Positions 8,401 through 20,955 of a stretch of DNA of 64,000 nucleotides are shown piece after piece. Below the pieces are notes generated by a model. It was not told the origin of the DNA and did not search any database. It saw only the letters and a list, made by a program, of their open reading frames with translations. A program made the translations under genes and the position numbers. Every line of letters begins with the position of its first letter. The first letter of the stretch is position 1. This stretch comes from Prostheceraeus crozeri (Eukaryota > Platyhelminthes > Polycladida > Euryleptidae): NCBI GenBank assembly GCA_907163375.1, contig CAJQUW010014293.1, forward strand, positions 124,001 through 188,000, in the 5' to 3' direction.

Positions 8401-9886
8401 CCTGCGGATTTTGCTTCAGCTCTGCTTTGAAGACGTCCTTATATTTTTCAAAAAGATAAGTATATTGTCCAGATGCATGAATGGAGGAAATACCAACAGT
8501 ATTCACAGGTTTCAATGGCAAAGAAGAAAAAGTATCCATATTGAGAAGTCGTTGACCAGCTACATCCACGAGGAGACGAAAATATGCTAGGAAATCTGCA
8601 CATAGGAGTGGTTGCTGAATGTCGGCAATGATGAAATTCCACCTGTAATCGTTGTTATGCAAACGTAGAGCAATTTCTCTCCGATCAAAAGTTGAAATTT
8701 TTGACCCATTCGCAGCTATCAGGGTAGGAATGTTCTCATGTGATATGCCTTTTATATTTGAACAAAGTCGAGATAGAGGGAAAAGGGAAACATATGCTCC
8801 AGTATCAACAAGAAAATCACATTCAGAAAATTCATCATGTACCATGAGAGAACTGACATTAGGCTTAGTATTGTTGACACTGTTGATGCGAATCATTTCT
8901 ATCGTCTTTACCCTTATTTGTTGGCCCAGGGCAGGGCCGTGAGTTTTTTGAATGATTTGGCCAAGTACATCCAGGAACACACGATCGCGCTTTTTGTCCC
9001 CATCGAATGTGATAATAACACAGTCCTTTGCGATTGAACACTATTGTTGTCGCAGGTTTTTGGAAAGATTTCGATTTTGAAAAATTGGTATTGTAGTTGG
9101 GCTGCATTCGTGTGACATGTGAGATTTGGTGTTCTTCATGAAGTACCGGTAAATCATTACTGTACAATTGTGTATTTTCGGATGCAATTGCGTGGTTAAT
9201 GTGATCAGCTACGGATGCGATCAATGGTTTGTCACTTTGCCTCTGAATAATAGGACGATTCGATATTTGGAGGTTATCAGCTTTTGTTAATAAGGATTCA
9301 ACAGAAAGAGATGAGTCATGGAGGGCAGCACGAATTGGTTCAGGTGAGTGGAGCAACCGCAATTCACGTTTCAAGTCAATTTCCTTGAAATTACCTTGCT
9401 CATCAAGTTCATCCAACTGCAAAAGGCTGTTCATTTCGTCCCACGCAGATCTTGGAGTACGGTCACCAAGTGGCTGAGAAATCATCTCTAATAGTTTTTG
9501 CACTCTTTCTGATGGTTGCAACGAGAACTTCTTCAAAATTGCATCTTTCAGATCATTGTAATCGATGTTAGTAGGATTTCCTCGTAAGAATGGTAATATT
9601 TTATTGCACACATATTCTGGCAGTGCTTGCAGAATGTAGTCTGATTTCGTCTGTGATCGTGTGATATTCTTAGATCTGAATTGAGCTTCTGATCGTACAA
9701 ACCATGTAAACGGGTCGGATGACGTAAAAGTGAGTAATTTCACAGTAGCTGCATTTATTTCGATGATTTGGTTAAGATTATTCATTTTGAAGGTCGGGCT
9801 CACCATTGTTACTGAGTAAGTAGGGTTGTCCTCCGATATTTCACACGTCACTTTTCTATGAAAGTCGTTCATATATCTCCAAATCC
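8401..9886 (-). mobile_element. Ty3/Gypsy-like retroelement fragment: gag and protease
   Basis: On the minus strand, a gag-like region (9872 down to about 8900) ends in a zinc-knuckle-like motif, CYYHIRWGQKARSC. An aspartic protease region with FLVDTGAYVSLFPL follows. The fragment stops exactly at the copy A terminus (8400), so the Polinton landed between protease and RT. No LTR is recognised upstream. It is a broken fossil, probably a different copy from the RT-IN piece at 22.5-24.5 kb. Confidence 0.8.
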
Positions 9887-9928
9887 AAATTAGACGGCCT
9901 TAATTGCTTGATTAAGGCCGTCTAATTT
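9887..9928. repeat. Perfect 18-bp hairpin
   Basis: Arms AAATTAGACGGCCTTAAT and its exact complement, with a 6-nt loop (TGCTTG). It lies immediately upstream of the gag-like region and could be retroelement leader structure or a MITE end. Confidence 0.8.
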
Positions 9929-10163
9929 GCTATGTAATACCATTGAGGTAAGAGCACTTCACCGCCCATCTTCGCATTCCTAGTGAAAATGACATTGAAG
10001 TGATTCCTATGGTTCACAATTTGGACTCGTAGATATCTCAAGCTTTACATACTTCAATATTCTGAGCTGCATGGGCTATGTAGAAAATTGTCAAAGATTT
10101 GAGTCTTTTGCAGATCAAAATCTCGTATTTTTGATGTCATAGATTTTAGGCTCAGTAACAATG

Positions 10164-10247
10164 CATATATTATCTTTCAAATGATCAGCCTAAATCGTCT
10201 GGCGCTACGCGCCGACGATCTAAGCTGTCATTTGAAAGGTAATATAT
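10164..10247. repeat. Imperfect 84-bp palindrome
   Basis: Arms share TTTCAAATGA and AAATCGTC motifs around a GC-rich centre, GGCGCTACGCGCC, near 10201. It looks like a small foldback element. Confidence 0.7.
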
Positions 10248-10259
10248 CTTCAATATATA

Positions 10260-12584
10260 GCGGTCAACGGAAAATAGAGAGAAAGAGCAAATCAACTTGA
10301 GCTTGTAAGATCTGTATTGGTTGTGAAGAGTTGCTGATATATTTGAATTCATATGTACATCTCTACATGAATTTTTTTCCGATTAACTATATTTAAAGAT
10401 AATGCACATGAACATGAAACAATACAATTAGAAATTATCAAAAATACCAGTATAAAATATAAGTTAAAAATAGGGTAAAAAAGACAGTTAGGAAACACGA
10501 AGAATGGACTGATCATTGCCTCTAATAATGGCAATGCCAAAGCGTTGTAGCAGCCATTCTCTTTCTCTGGGATCGTCCTTCACCTTACTCAATCTTTCCC
10601 CTAAGCCCAATACTGTCTATATCGAATTAATTAATTCTATCTATATGAATTAGATATCGATGCTGACATACATGCTGATATGCTGATAAATTATAGAACA
10701 TCAAAAACTATGTTGTAACATAGAGTGTAGGTGGTCACTACCATAGACTTCTATGGTCACTACAAACCACCTGAGGCTGTATTGTAGCAGTAGACATCGA
10801 GAAACCACTTCCTTCTTCAACTGATGTTGTGCTAAATGTCGGCGACTCATAGGACACCACAGATCGGCATACATTTCGTAAGAAGGCTGAGTGACACTCA
10901 AAAGACTTGATTTATCGATCAGTTGCACGCAAGCATCATTGTTTTGTTCTAAATCAACTTTCCTAATGTTTTGAAATAGATTTAATCAAGTAAACTGAGA
11001 ATTCGCAAAAGGGGTCCACTGGAACCCCTCCCCTCAGGTCTCAGAGGGAATGAAAAGCCTCATGTCTCTGGGGGTTGCTTATTTGACTTCAGAGGGAATG
11101 CTACATATTGCCACATATATGCTACATATTGCTATACCATAAAATATTAAAAGATTAAATTTGATTTTTATATTTGATGCTTTATTAATTATACTGATAA
11201 TTGTCACATACTGTACGGTAAGGTTGGGCCAAAACTTGAGTAAAAACTCAAAACCCACGTCCAAGTTTCAATAAATGAGTAGAATCAAGTATTAAACGAA
11301 GTAGCCTACATTCTTTGTATTTTGTGCTGACATAAAGATTCTTCTATATGCCAAACAAATGATCTAATGTCTTTTTCCATGCAACTTAGAAATTTCATTG
11401 GAAGGGAAACATTGGATTCTGAAGCTGATTTCTCATTCCTCGAATACTGGGCAGTCAAAACGGCTTTGCGAAGTTTTGTAACTATCATTAGGCCATGTTA
11501 TGGCATCGGAATCCACAGTTGAATGAACCTTTTCGAGGCAAGTCCTTGTCTATACAAATTTATGTTGAAATATGAAGGAAGACACAGCAGATGCTCAACT
11601 GTTCAAAAATGCAGAGCTAATGTTACCGCTACTATCAATTCAACAAAATTTAAAACCTCGATGTCACCATTGTCTGAGACCATACAGGATAACAATTGTG
11701 TTGAGCATGCTCCGATCGATTGCAAATGCTGTGTTTTGTGAGAATTCATACCGCACTTTGAGGAATTCACTTTGAAGTGTTCTCCTTGTAATTTGTGGCC
11801 CCACGAAAAGTATGGTTTTATTGGGAAACGATTTTTTTATTTTAATAACTGCAATTCGTTGTCTAAGACATGTGTTACGTAATGAAGCTTTCCTTTAAGT
11901 TGGCCTATAATACTGACTAACTGAATGTCTCTGATTTAATGATGATTGAATTGCACACTGTTCATGACAAAGTATTTGCTTTCATTTTGTCATTCAGAAA
12001 TATAAAGAAATTTGATTAACAGTAAAGGTGCATAGTGAGTGCATGGTTAAACATATTAAGGATATCAAAAATAAATTCATTTAATGAAGAATGAATTCAG
12101 TTTTAGACAAATGTCGCAGACATTTTAGGGGTACGACGATAATTGTGAAGATATAGAATAAATGAAATGTATTATCAAAATTCAATATGAAGAAATGCAA
12201 CAAAATCCATGTAAGCTTACAAAGAATACAATGTGTACGAACTTTCAATGCGCAGTGTAGTCAAGCCCAAAATGACTAAAAACCACAAATATTTATTACT
12301 TGAAATATTCTGTGAATTGAGTGGAATTTTGATAAAAATCAGAACTTCATTCTCTTATGATTTTTTTCTCCTAAGATTCAAATCAAAATATTAATTTTTA
12401 TAACTTGACTTGTAGACATTAGTAGAAAACCCAAGTTTTGTATCACTTACCCAAGGTCCAACCATGCATACGGTAGATTGGAACATACATGGAAGGTAAC
12501 TGAATAAAACTTCAACTGATGTAACCACTGCGAGACCTGTTGCACGAAACCAGTGAAGTTGTAGTCAGCACGTGCCGTGTGTAG
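10260..12584. other. Unannotated AT-rich DNA
   Basis: I see no convincing gene here. Open frames are under 80 codons, with no domain or codon signal. Short local repeats such as CAGAGGGAATG near 11043 and 11090 are the only structure noticed. Confidence 0.5.
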
Positions 12585-13570
12585 TAGTGTTTGGATCCCG
12601 GGATCCCGACGTATTTTTCTTGTCCCGAATCCCGGGAAACAGAGACGGGAAATCCCGGGATTCAATTTTCTTGAAAAAGAAGTTATTAACTTACATAGCA
12701 GTTGTGCGAATCTGCGTTTATCATATTTTAGTTAATGATTGGCTACATAGTCTGTATAGAGTCGTAAAAGGCTAGTAAGTAGTACCGTAAGCTGCGTAGT
12801 ACATAGCACAAAAGCTAGCTATTCTGATTATGCATAATACATTTGTCGTCTCATCTGACGTCTAAATATAATAGCAGTCCTTGTCTGAGGTCATATTTCG
12901 TCGCGGCATTCGGTAGAATGACTCATGTGTTGAACTGTTGCTGAGTAAGAATTGTATGATAGCATGATGTTAGAACTGAGTGATCGTGTGTGACGTCTTG
13001 GGTGTGACTACAGTATTCTGTGCATGATTCTGTGCCACTTCTGTGCTATGATTCTGTGTGTGTGACTGCTACCGCAAGGCTTGCGCAAGGTCACGATTGG
13101 TGCGAGTAGCCAGATGACTGTCACCGTTTCCTTCCTTTTCCCATCTCCATGGAGATGAAAATTGATTTTGGTGTTAGCGCTCAAGAAGAATGCCCGTAGT
13201 TTATAGACTACTCCTTCGAGTTGAGAGTTCAGTGCAGTGCAACGTCTAAGCCATGGATTCACCCGCCTGGAACTATTTCACGAAAGACGATACTGGCTTG
13301 AAGGCCATCTGCAATATTTGCAAAGCTTCTATCGGCTGCAAAGGATCATCGACTAGCGATTTGCTAAGACATTTGAAGAACATTCATCGTGAGCTTGTGC
13401 CCCAGAAACGCAAAGCTGATGAAGACATGGCTGATCAACCGTCACAGAGGAAGAAAGTGAAGCAACAAACTGTAGATCGAGCTTTCATGTCTGCTAAGCG
13501 ATCATCACTAGCAGAAATACTGGCAAGACTAGCAGCAGAGGACGGCATTTCAATACGCGCAATCACAAGG
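12585..13570 (+). mobile_element. 5' end of a hAT-superfamily DNA transposon
   Basis: Starts TAGTGTTTGGATCCCGGGAT, followed by more CCCGGGA repeats to 12660, typical of hAT termini with TAGTG/CAGTG ends. It then carries a BED-finger reading frame. The 8 bp before it are GTGTGTAG, a possible target duplication. The rest of the transposase and the 3' terminus are not found; sequence changes after about 13570 into MITE-like DNA. Confidence 0.65.
13253..13570 (+). CDS. BED zinc-finger N-terminus of hAT transposase (partial)
   Basis: The ATG is at 13253. WNYFTKDDTG is followed by CNICKASIGCKGSSTSDLLR and HLKNIH, giving the C-x2-C...H-x4-H pattern of a BED finger. A basic linker and SLAEILARLAAEDGISIRAI follow, as in ZBED-like hAT transposases just before the core. 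The resemblance ends at about 13570, either at a splice donor (AAG/GTGTAT) or at a truncation. The DDE core and dimerisation region are absent, so it cannot be active. Confidence 0.7.
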
Positions 13571-13654
13571 TGTATCCCAAGTAGCACAGCCCAGTCGGCC
13601 CCAACATGGGAAGATACCGTTTTGCCCAATGGCCCCGTGGGCTACCCGAATGGC

Positions 13655-13742
13655 AGCAGGGTGCGTCAATCTTGCGATTTGCTGTTCTGCAATACCGCAT
13701 TTGTTCCATTCCCGATTATCTATCTGGGCCACAGCAACAATG
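13655..13742 (+). repeat. Partial MITE arm (same family as 18615..18952)
   Basis: About 88 bp starting GGGTGCGTCAATCTTGCG and ending near CACAGCAACAATG, almost identical to the left arm of the MITE at 18615. Only one arm is present. Confidence 0.8.
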
Positions 13743-13999
13743 AGCACCCCGAGAAAAAAAACTTATCAACTTTACCAAATATTTGGTATTTACTTGGAAA
13801 ATTTATAAGATTTGAATAGTTTAACAAACGTTTTCGAAATTTAACAAATTTAGGAAATGTGTAACAATTGCCTAACAAATATTTGCTACATTTTGTATGT
13901 AAGTCGATATTAACGAATTTTGCGAAATTTAGAAAACGTTTATCAAATGCCTAGGTAATATTTGTTTGGTTATCCAAACAAATGATTTTTTTGCATTTA

Positions 14000-16900
14000 C
14001 TAAGTTTGATGAAAGAAAAGTCTTGCAATAGGCAGGATCAGCTTATGAGTAACTGTCGTAAAAGGCGGTTTTAACTGCATGGTGATTTCAATGTGCGGTA
14101 ACTTCACCCGTACAATTTTTTGAACTCATGCATATCACAAGGATGATCATCAGCTCTCATAAAATCTGATTACAATCATCTCTCAATAAAATAGAAATGC
14201 AACGTCACAAGAAATACCCAATAATAAAGTCTGTACTATATCACAGTTTTGCGTCGTTGATAACTGGCTGATTTTTTTGCCATCAAACTTAATTAAATGA
14301 TTGAATAATGGAATAATTGTCAGGAAACTGTTGATATTTTTCTATGATGGCACCAACAATTTCTTTCAAATCTTAAAGAGAGTGCATTATGTCATTTCCA
14401 TGGATATCGACATATGAAACATGTGGGCCTGAAATGTGCATGTCTACTATTATTTCGAGTATTTTATATATGCCCATTTATATTTGATGAAATGGTGTGT
14501 ATAAAATAAATATTCAGGTGACTTCATCAATACTCTCTCTCTCTTTCTCACTCACTCACTCGTTCCCCTTTTCTTCTTCTTCTACTCATTTTTCATCATC
14601 TTTCACATTCACTACATGTACACTGTAGCTACAATAGCAACAACATCAGTCATATATTTTCATTATTAAGGGAGCCTAAGCAGTTCTATCGGCACACATT
14701 TTGCTTCTCAAATTAAAGCATTTATTGAAGTTCCTAAATTCCATACCGTGCCCATCAGCAAGTCGACTTTGATCAGTTTGCTCGTGTGTTCTCTAAATTA
14801 CTTAGCTAGTAATTTGCAAAACTTATGATATTAAATCAGTATGTAACTGAACCAAACAATTACATAAGCATCTCACTCAGTCTGCGTAATCATATCTCGC
14901 TTCTATAACTTTCCGTCACTATATTAAGGAAATTCGCCACTCGCACGCAGCTGAGGAAGTTCGTTCACATTGTTGGCAGCCTGGTCGTGGCCGCATTCGG
15001 GAGCCATGAGCGGTTGATAATATTCTCTAGCGGCGCTGTGACTCAGCGTCCCTGCTTAATAATTATTATCCGCCCATCACGTGGAACAGAGAGCTGCGCA
15101 AGGCGCAGTAGCTTGTGCACTCTTCGCTCTCGTGTCGAACGCGTGTTTACGTTAACTGCTTAATATTACAAAAGTCAGCGCATCAAGAGGATATTTCTAC
15201 TTACACCCCTTTATTTATTCATCGTCGGTTTGTGATTGTCTACGTTTTTTCATCATCTTGCTTAGCTATCATGAACAAAATGGAGCACAACTCGAAAATG
15301 AACACTCGCATGTAGTCAATGAGTTCTTCCAGTCAATGAAGCCATCAAGTTCCTTTGATTTTTGCATCAGAATTAAAAATGCACCTCTTGGATCAAACTA
15401 CAGAGAAATGGTAGGCTTCTAAATGTTTCTGAATTTATTTTGTCAACTTATAGTTTCAGCATTTAACTGCAAGTCTAGGTACATGTATTTGGAAATCCCG
15501 AAAACAAAATCAAAGGAGAGATTTGGTCATGGATTTGGGTTTATTGACCATTAACACGTAGAGACATTTCTATTATTGACTACTGCTATATCTGCTCTTA
15601 ATTTTACAAATACTAAAGAGCTACTAGCGTCATACTTAATTTACTGATAACAAAATATCTCAATTCCTCTTAGTTCCTCATAGCAGACATATCACATTTT
15701 AGGAGTCCTACCAATACTTTGAATTCATTTGTGTAATCGAAAACCCAAGTAAAGCGATGTGTTTCTTGATAGCTATAATATTTATTTATATATAAATATT
15801 ATAGCTATCAAGAAACACATCGTTTTACTTGGGTTTTCCATCACACAAATGATGTCACATGCCCAAGGCTTATTCACTTTGAATTTAATATGAGAATGTG
15901 CATGTATATCAGTTTTCACGACGACGTTTCTCGTTGAAAAATCGATCAAAAGTTGATTGTGTCGTCAAAAGAATCATAATCAAATTGGAATATGTTGAAA
16001 TGGTAATATATTGTTTTCAAATTCGTAATTTCTGATTGCTTACATTGAAAATAGCACAAACATCTGGTTATGTTGAGACAAAATAGTTGCATGCTAAAAA
16101 CCTTAGAAACTATGAGCACGAAAGAACTTAATTAGCGCATTAAAACCATTTTAATTTAGCACTTCAATATTTAGATATGTAGTATACTTGTGCAATAGTA
16201 TCAATATTTGGATGACAAATAATTGAAAAAATTTTTGAAACAGTCAAACATGCATAAAGTTCTAAGTCATAAAGTCATAAAGTTCTATTTCAGGACTGCA
16301 AAAATTTTAGATGGAGAATGTTTTTATCAATGCGGACAAACTATTGAGCTATTCGATATCTGCTTAAGTTATGCAATTTAATCTATTTTCTGGAAGATGG
16401 ATCCATCAAGGAAGCTTGTTTAAATAGGTCACTATTTCCATTTTATATATGTTGAATTGAAAACCTGTAGCTACCGCCTATGATATTCAATTAATTTTTT
16501 CAGAATTGCCACATTTTAGAAAATGGTATCAATTTGACATTTCGAGTAGTTTAAGAAAAATGATCAAGCACACAAAAGGCATAGATGCTACACGACAGAC
16601 TGCACGTTGTTGGCTACATACACACTGTAATAAAGATCAGTCATGCGTTGCAGTCCAACAATAGGTTTAGTTTTGCAAAATCAATAATTTTTCATGCTTT
16701 ACGATAAATATAAAACAATCAAAGTACAAACTCATTGCTACTCTTTTATTCAATTTGTGTTTACTTATTACAAATTATGCTTCGCACTTTTCAATATCAT
16801 CGTAGGCCTAGCTATTATGGTCACATGTTAGTTGTAGGCCCACCATGAATTACCTGCAGAGATGCTGTCATATAAGCGGTAGACAAGATGACATTACGTG

Positions 16901-18300
16901 TGTATGTGTTTGCAGATTGTGATTTTAAACAAATTGTTTAAAATAAAATAAAATATCAAAATAAAATTACATGTGCGGTATTAAATAGTATAATAAAAAT
17001 TCAAGCATTCCTGAATATCTTCATCGCATGAACGGTTGACAAGCAGTCGGTAATAGGCTACATCTCGGTAAGGCTCTGTTTTAATTTGCAGATTGCATTT
17101 TTTGTAAAAACAGTTACCGGTACTTGAATATCAAAATAAAATTATTGATAAATACTAAGAGTATTGATTAAAAAAATAATTGATAAATTGTTAATGATCA
17201 CAATTCAACCACTCTTGAATATCTTCACTTGCTATCAAAATTCCTAAGAATATCGCTTCCCATATTGTCAGAGATGAAATAATCCAAAAGCAGCTTTCTT
17301 AATAGTCTTTACTGTAACACCTAAAATTACTATAAATGATTTATCTTCTGAACTTTGAGTAGGCCTACCCATAGAATGTTAATTAAGATCCGTTAAGTTT
17401 GATAATTCTGCTCTGCACATCAGCACAAGATTTGTCTTCTTTTTTACAGGTGTTGATTGCTGAGGCTGTGTATCTGTCCATCGATGACTCAATATCTGAC
17501 CTACATTCGGCTGCTTGTCCGTCTTGTCTTGTGAGCTAATTAACCCCGAAAACTACTGGAATTATTCTTTATCCATAAATCTCTCATACTCGCAACATCC
17601 CAGCGATCGTCAGATTTGGACAACCGTGTTGTGGTCCAACCGCGAAGATGTTTTTTTCAGTGACCTCGTATCATCGCTTCAAACTTCATTTGGTAGTGAC
17701 TGTTTCTCCGTTGAACTGTAAATTTTTCGTGATATCACCTCTATTCTTAAAAATGTAACTGATAACGGTGCGACGGTGTTTGACTCGAAATGACAGTGTT
17801 TCAGATGAAGTGAAATGCGTATTCGGGCTGTGGGCATGCTTTCTGGTTGGAAGGATTTTCAAATGAAGATGATCAAATCCGGATAGAGAAATTTCCTTTA
17901 TGTTGATAAAAGTGATATTCATAAAAATTATTTGTATCGGATCGTTCGATGTGTGCTACTATATAAAACTCTGTTCATTTTCCAAATACGTATGAAAAAT
18001 TGTATTTTTGAAGGATATCCATTCCTTCTGCTGTTTACTTTGGGGAGCAGGGCTCAGTTTTTGTAATCTCTATGAATGTTATCGTACAAAGCATAATTTT
18101 AGCAAGATCAGTCATTTTATTCTAGTCATGCAGTTTTATATGCCGTACGGATTTTGAACGATTTTGAGCATGAATAATTCGAGCAGAGCGATTTACTAGC
18201 TATCTTTTTGCCGAATTATGATTGTTTTGGTTTTCTATTTGATAAATATAAAACATTTCATACAAGAAGATATTTTTCATGAATTCAAATTTGCAAATGT
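14000..18300. other. Interior of the 4.9-kb element: no gene recognised
   Basis: AT-rich, with a CT-rich simple repeat near 14536..14590 and a GC-richer patch at 14935..15130. Open frames are short (under 70 codons) and unconvincing. Confidence 0.45.
15726..15851. repeat. 126-bp near-perfect palindrome (foldback MITE)
   Basis: Arms of about 55-60 bp, including GTGTTTCTTGATAGCTATAA, match their inverse complement with few differences around a TTATAT centre. The high arm identity suggests recent insertion or gene conversion. Confidence 0.85.
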
Positions 18301-18614
18301 TCCGTAATCGCCTATGAAGTAGGATAAAATTTGCTTATTATTTACTAAACATATTATAAAAGCTAGAAATAATTTGCTAAATGTTTTGTAAAAGTTTAGA
18401 AAATTTACAAAATATTTACTAAACATTTCGTAAAAGTTCAGAAAATTTCCCAAATATTTTGTGGAAGTTTGGAAAGTTTGCTAAATATTTAATAAAAGTT
18501 TAGGAAATGTACTAGGTTTGATAAATATTTTTAAATATTTCTTAAATGTTTAGGACTTTAATGCCAAGTACTTGGTAAGTATTTGCTAAACTGATAACGG
18601 TAATTTTACTCGGG

Positions 18615-18952
18615 CATGAAGTGCCGACACGGGTGCGTCAATCTTGCGATTTGCTTTTCTGCAATACCGCATTTGTTCCATTCCTGATTATCTATCTGGG
18701 CCACAGCAGCAATGCCGTGACACTAGTTATGGCGATACATTAATAGCTGCGCTACTAACGTACACATCCCCGTTTCTCTGGCTCAAAATATGGCGGGGGA
18801 TGTGTATATCAATAGCGTAGCTATTATATGTATCGCCATAACTAGTGTTACGGCATTGTTGCTGTGGCGAAGATGGATAATCGGGAATGGAACTAATGCG
18901 GTACTGCAGAAAAGAAAATCGCAAGATTGACGCACCTGTGTCGCACTTCATG
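18615..18952. mobile_element. 338-bp MITE with long inverted arms
   Basis: Starts CATGAAGTGCCGACACGGG and ends with its near inverse at 18952. Nearly the whole length folds back, around a centre near 18785. It includes CACTAGTTATGGCGATACAT in both arms. No coding. A one-arm copy lies at 13655. Confidence 0.8.
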
Positions 18953-19881
18953 GGATAATCAAGCTGACTGCCATTCAAAACTCCCTTCCTGATTTAATCG
19001 GTTAAACTTACGAAGCGGATAGCTGTGCTGTTTGGGAGATAAAATACAATTCTGAAGTTCAAATGTGCATGTTCTCATCATAAAAAGGGGACTGAAACAA
19101 TCGCATAATCACACAAGTATTAAAATCTGATACAGAATTACATGATATGAGACTTGTCAAAATGAACACGCTGAATTTTATTTGGACATCAAACACAGAG
19201 ATTCTAGAATAAATTATTTATGTGTATATACAGCACTTATTAGAAATATCTGATGACATAGTTTTCCAACAACCAACATAATCACTTAAAAATGAAAGAA
19301 ATAGCTAAATAGCTATGAGCATGACTGCAGTTGGCCATCCTTTCTTGAATTAGCATAAATAAATTGACACTGCCATCAGTGCTGCATCGGAGAAACTCGG
19401 AGGCTTTTGCAGAAAAGGATCAATTAGCTCTTCAAAGGCAATCCTCCATCTGAAAAATCCAACCTCTAGCAGACAGAAAATTTCAAAATGCTACTAAGAA
19501 CTAACTAATTATACCCAAAAACAGCGATTCATTTCTATAGGATATGACGGACAACTAGTAAGTATTTTGATGTTTAGCTACTACAGTCTTGCTCAGCTAC
19601 AGTTATTATTTTTATTTTTTATTAAGTAGTTAGAAGAGAGCTATTCAATATTTCCATTAAGTACTGCATCTAACTATATCGTATGATGTCTAACAGAAAA
19701 GGATTGATTAGACTTGCATAAAAAACCTTTACAATAGCACAAATGTTGTGAAGAGTGTTCAATCTCCTCTCGAAGTGGCGTCATCTACTAAAAGCCATCT
19801 ATTTAATAAATTTCATTTTAACAAGTATTAGAATTACTGTCCGGTAAAGAATACTGAAGCGTGGTAGGGAGTAAAAAAATT
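18953..19881. other. Unannotated AT-rich DNA
   Basis: No gene, RNA or repeat structure recognised. Confidence 0.5.
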
Positions 19882-20955
19882 ACGGATGAACCGTTGAATT
19901 TTGAATGAGCTAGAGACTTGATATGAAATTGAAATTAAGTTCGAGCATATCATCAATGCCATTTAAGCAATGTCTTAGCAACAGTTTTAAGTAATACATT
20001 TCCCACTTATTACAAGACAAAATGAAATTGATGTGACTTTTTTTACAGAAGCTGCAGTTTAAGATTGCAAAATAATAACAGCTACGCGGTAATGATAGTA
20101 AATTCACGACTATGTCTCACCTGCAATTACAGGAAAGATAATTAATCTGGATACGAATCATGATTCTCAAGCAACCTGGAAAAATCTGAAAGGCAGATAA
20201 TAATTATAATATTAGCAATTCTTGGCAATTTTAATTGATCTGGTAAAGAAAGATTCTGATATCATTTTCCTTTATAGTTGAAATCAATGAAATATTATTA
20301 TTCTTCAGTCTTTCTACGCACAAAATCAATAAATTATGACAAAATATATTTCGTCGATCTGGTCTCATCAATTGAGATAGAAAGAAGTCCTAAGTAAAAA
20401 TTTTGGAAGTCAAAGGCTAAATCATTTGAAATCTCTGTACAAAATTACAAACCATCTATGTCAATGTCGACATCTACCAAATATACACATATACCAAAGT
20501 TCATTGATTCTTGTTGTACTGACAGAATTACGACAATCAATGAGCTGTGGTATATATGTATATTTGTTAGATATCGATAATGACAGTTTGTAATTTTGTA
20601 GAGATTTCGAATGATTTGGCATTTGACTTCCTGAATTTTTTCATATGATTTCTTTCTATTTCAATTGATAAAGTCAGATCGGCGAAATATATCTTGACAT
20701 AATTTATTAATTTTTGTGCCCAAAAAGACTTAAAAATTCATTAATTTCAACTAAAAAGAAAATGATTAATGAAGATGAATTTCTTCATTTTCTGAGTCAT
20801 GGGCACAGAGGTGATAATACCCGGAATACAATCTAAACAGGAAGCATAAAGAACTAATCTCCGATGAAATTTGTCATAAAGCTTCATAGCCTCAATGAAC
20901 ATTTTCATAAAAATAAGTTGAATAAAACTTGAAATTCAACGGTTCATCAGGCGAT
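19882..20955. mobile_element. About 1-kb foldback element
   Basis: The outer ends both read GATGAACCGTTGAATTT toward the inside. The inner arms, about 20260..20500 and 20540..20775, are inverse copies (for example CAAATCATTTGAAAT-like and CCGATCTG-like blocks), centred near 20520. The outer arms between ends and core are not alike, so it may be a foldback with unique spacers or two nested elements. No coding. Confidence 0.65.

Larger units (their letters stand above)
13748..18614. mobile_element. Candidate 4.9-kb DNA transposon with AAATATTT-rich inverted ends
   Basis: The left end reads CCCGAG then AAAA...CTTATCA; the right end, inverted, reads CCCGAGTAAAATTACCGTTA. Both lead into 200-300 bp of diverged short units of the form AAATATTTRGYAAAYTTT, pointing opposite ways. 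No transposase frame is seen inside, so a non-autonomous element or a remnant is likely. No clear target duplication is seen. It is flanked on both sides by pieces of one MITE family, so a larger nested structure is possible. Confidence 0.45.

Noticed and set aside
8184-8459. Arg/Gly-rich open frames across GC-rich TIR DNA (also at 24573..24864 and 45913..46329)
   Set aside because: They follow GC-rich repeats, occur in several frames at once and are not kept between copies.
9887-9928. Rho-independent terminator
   Set aside because: There is no T-run and the setting is eukaryotic; it is treated as a hairpin in retroelement or MITE DNA.
14935-15130. Possible host promoter or CpG-rich exon
   Set aside because: It is GC-richer than its surroundings, but no frame, splice pattern or core promoter could be supported.
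17515-17721. 68-codon plus-strand frame
   Set aside because: No domain, no upstream signal, typical of chance open frames in this AT-rich DNA.
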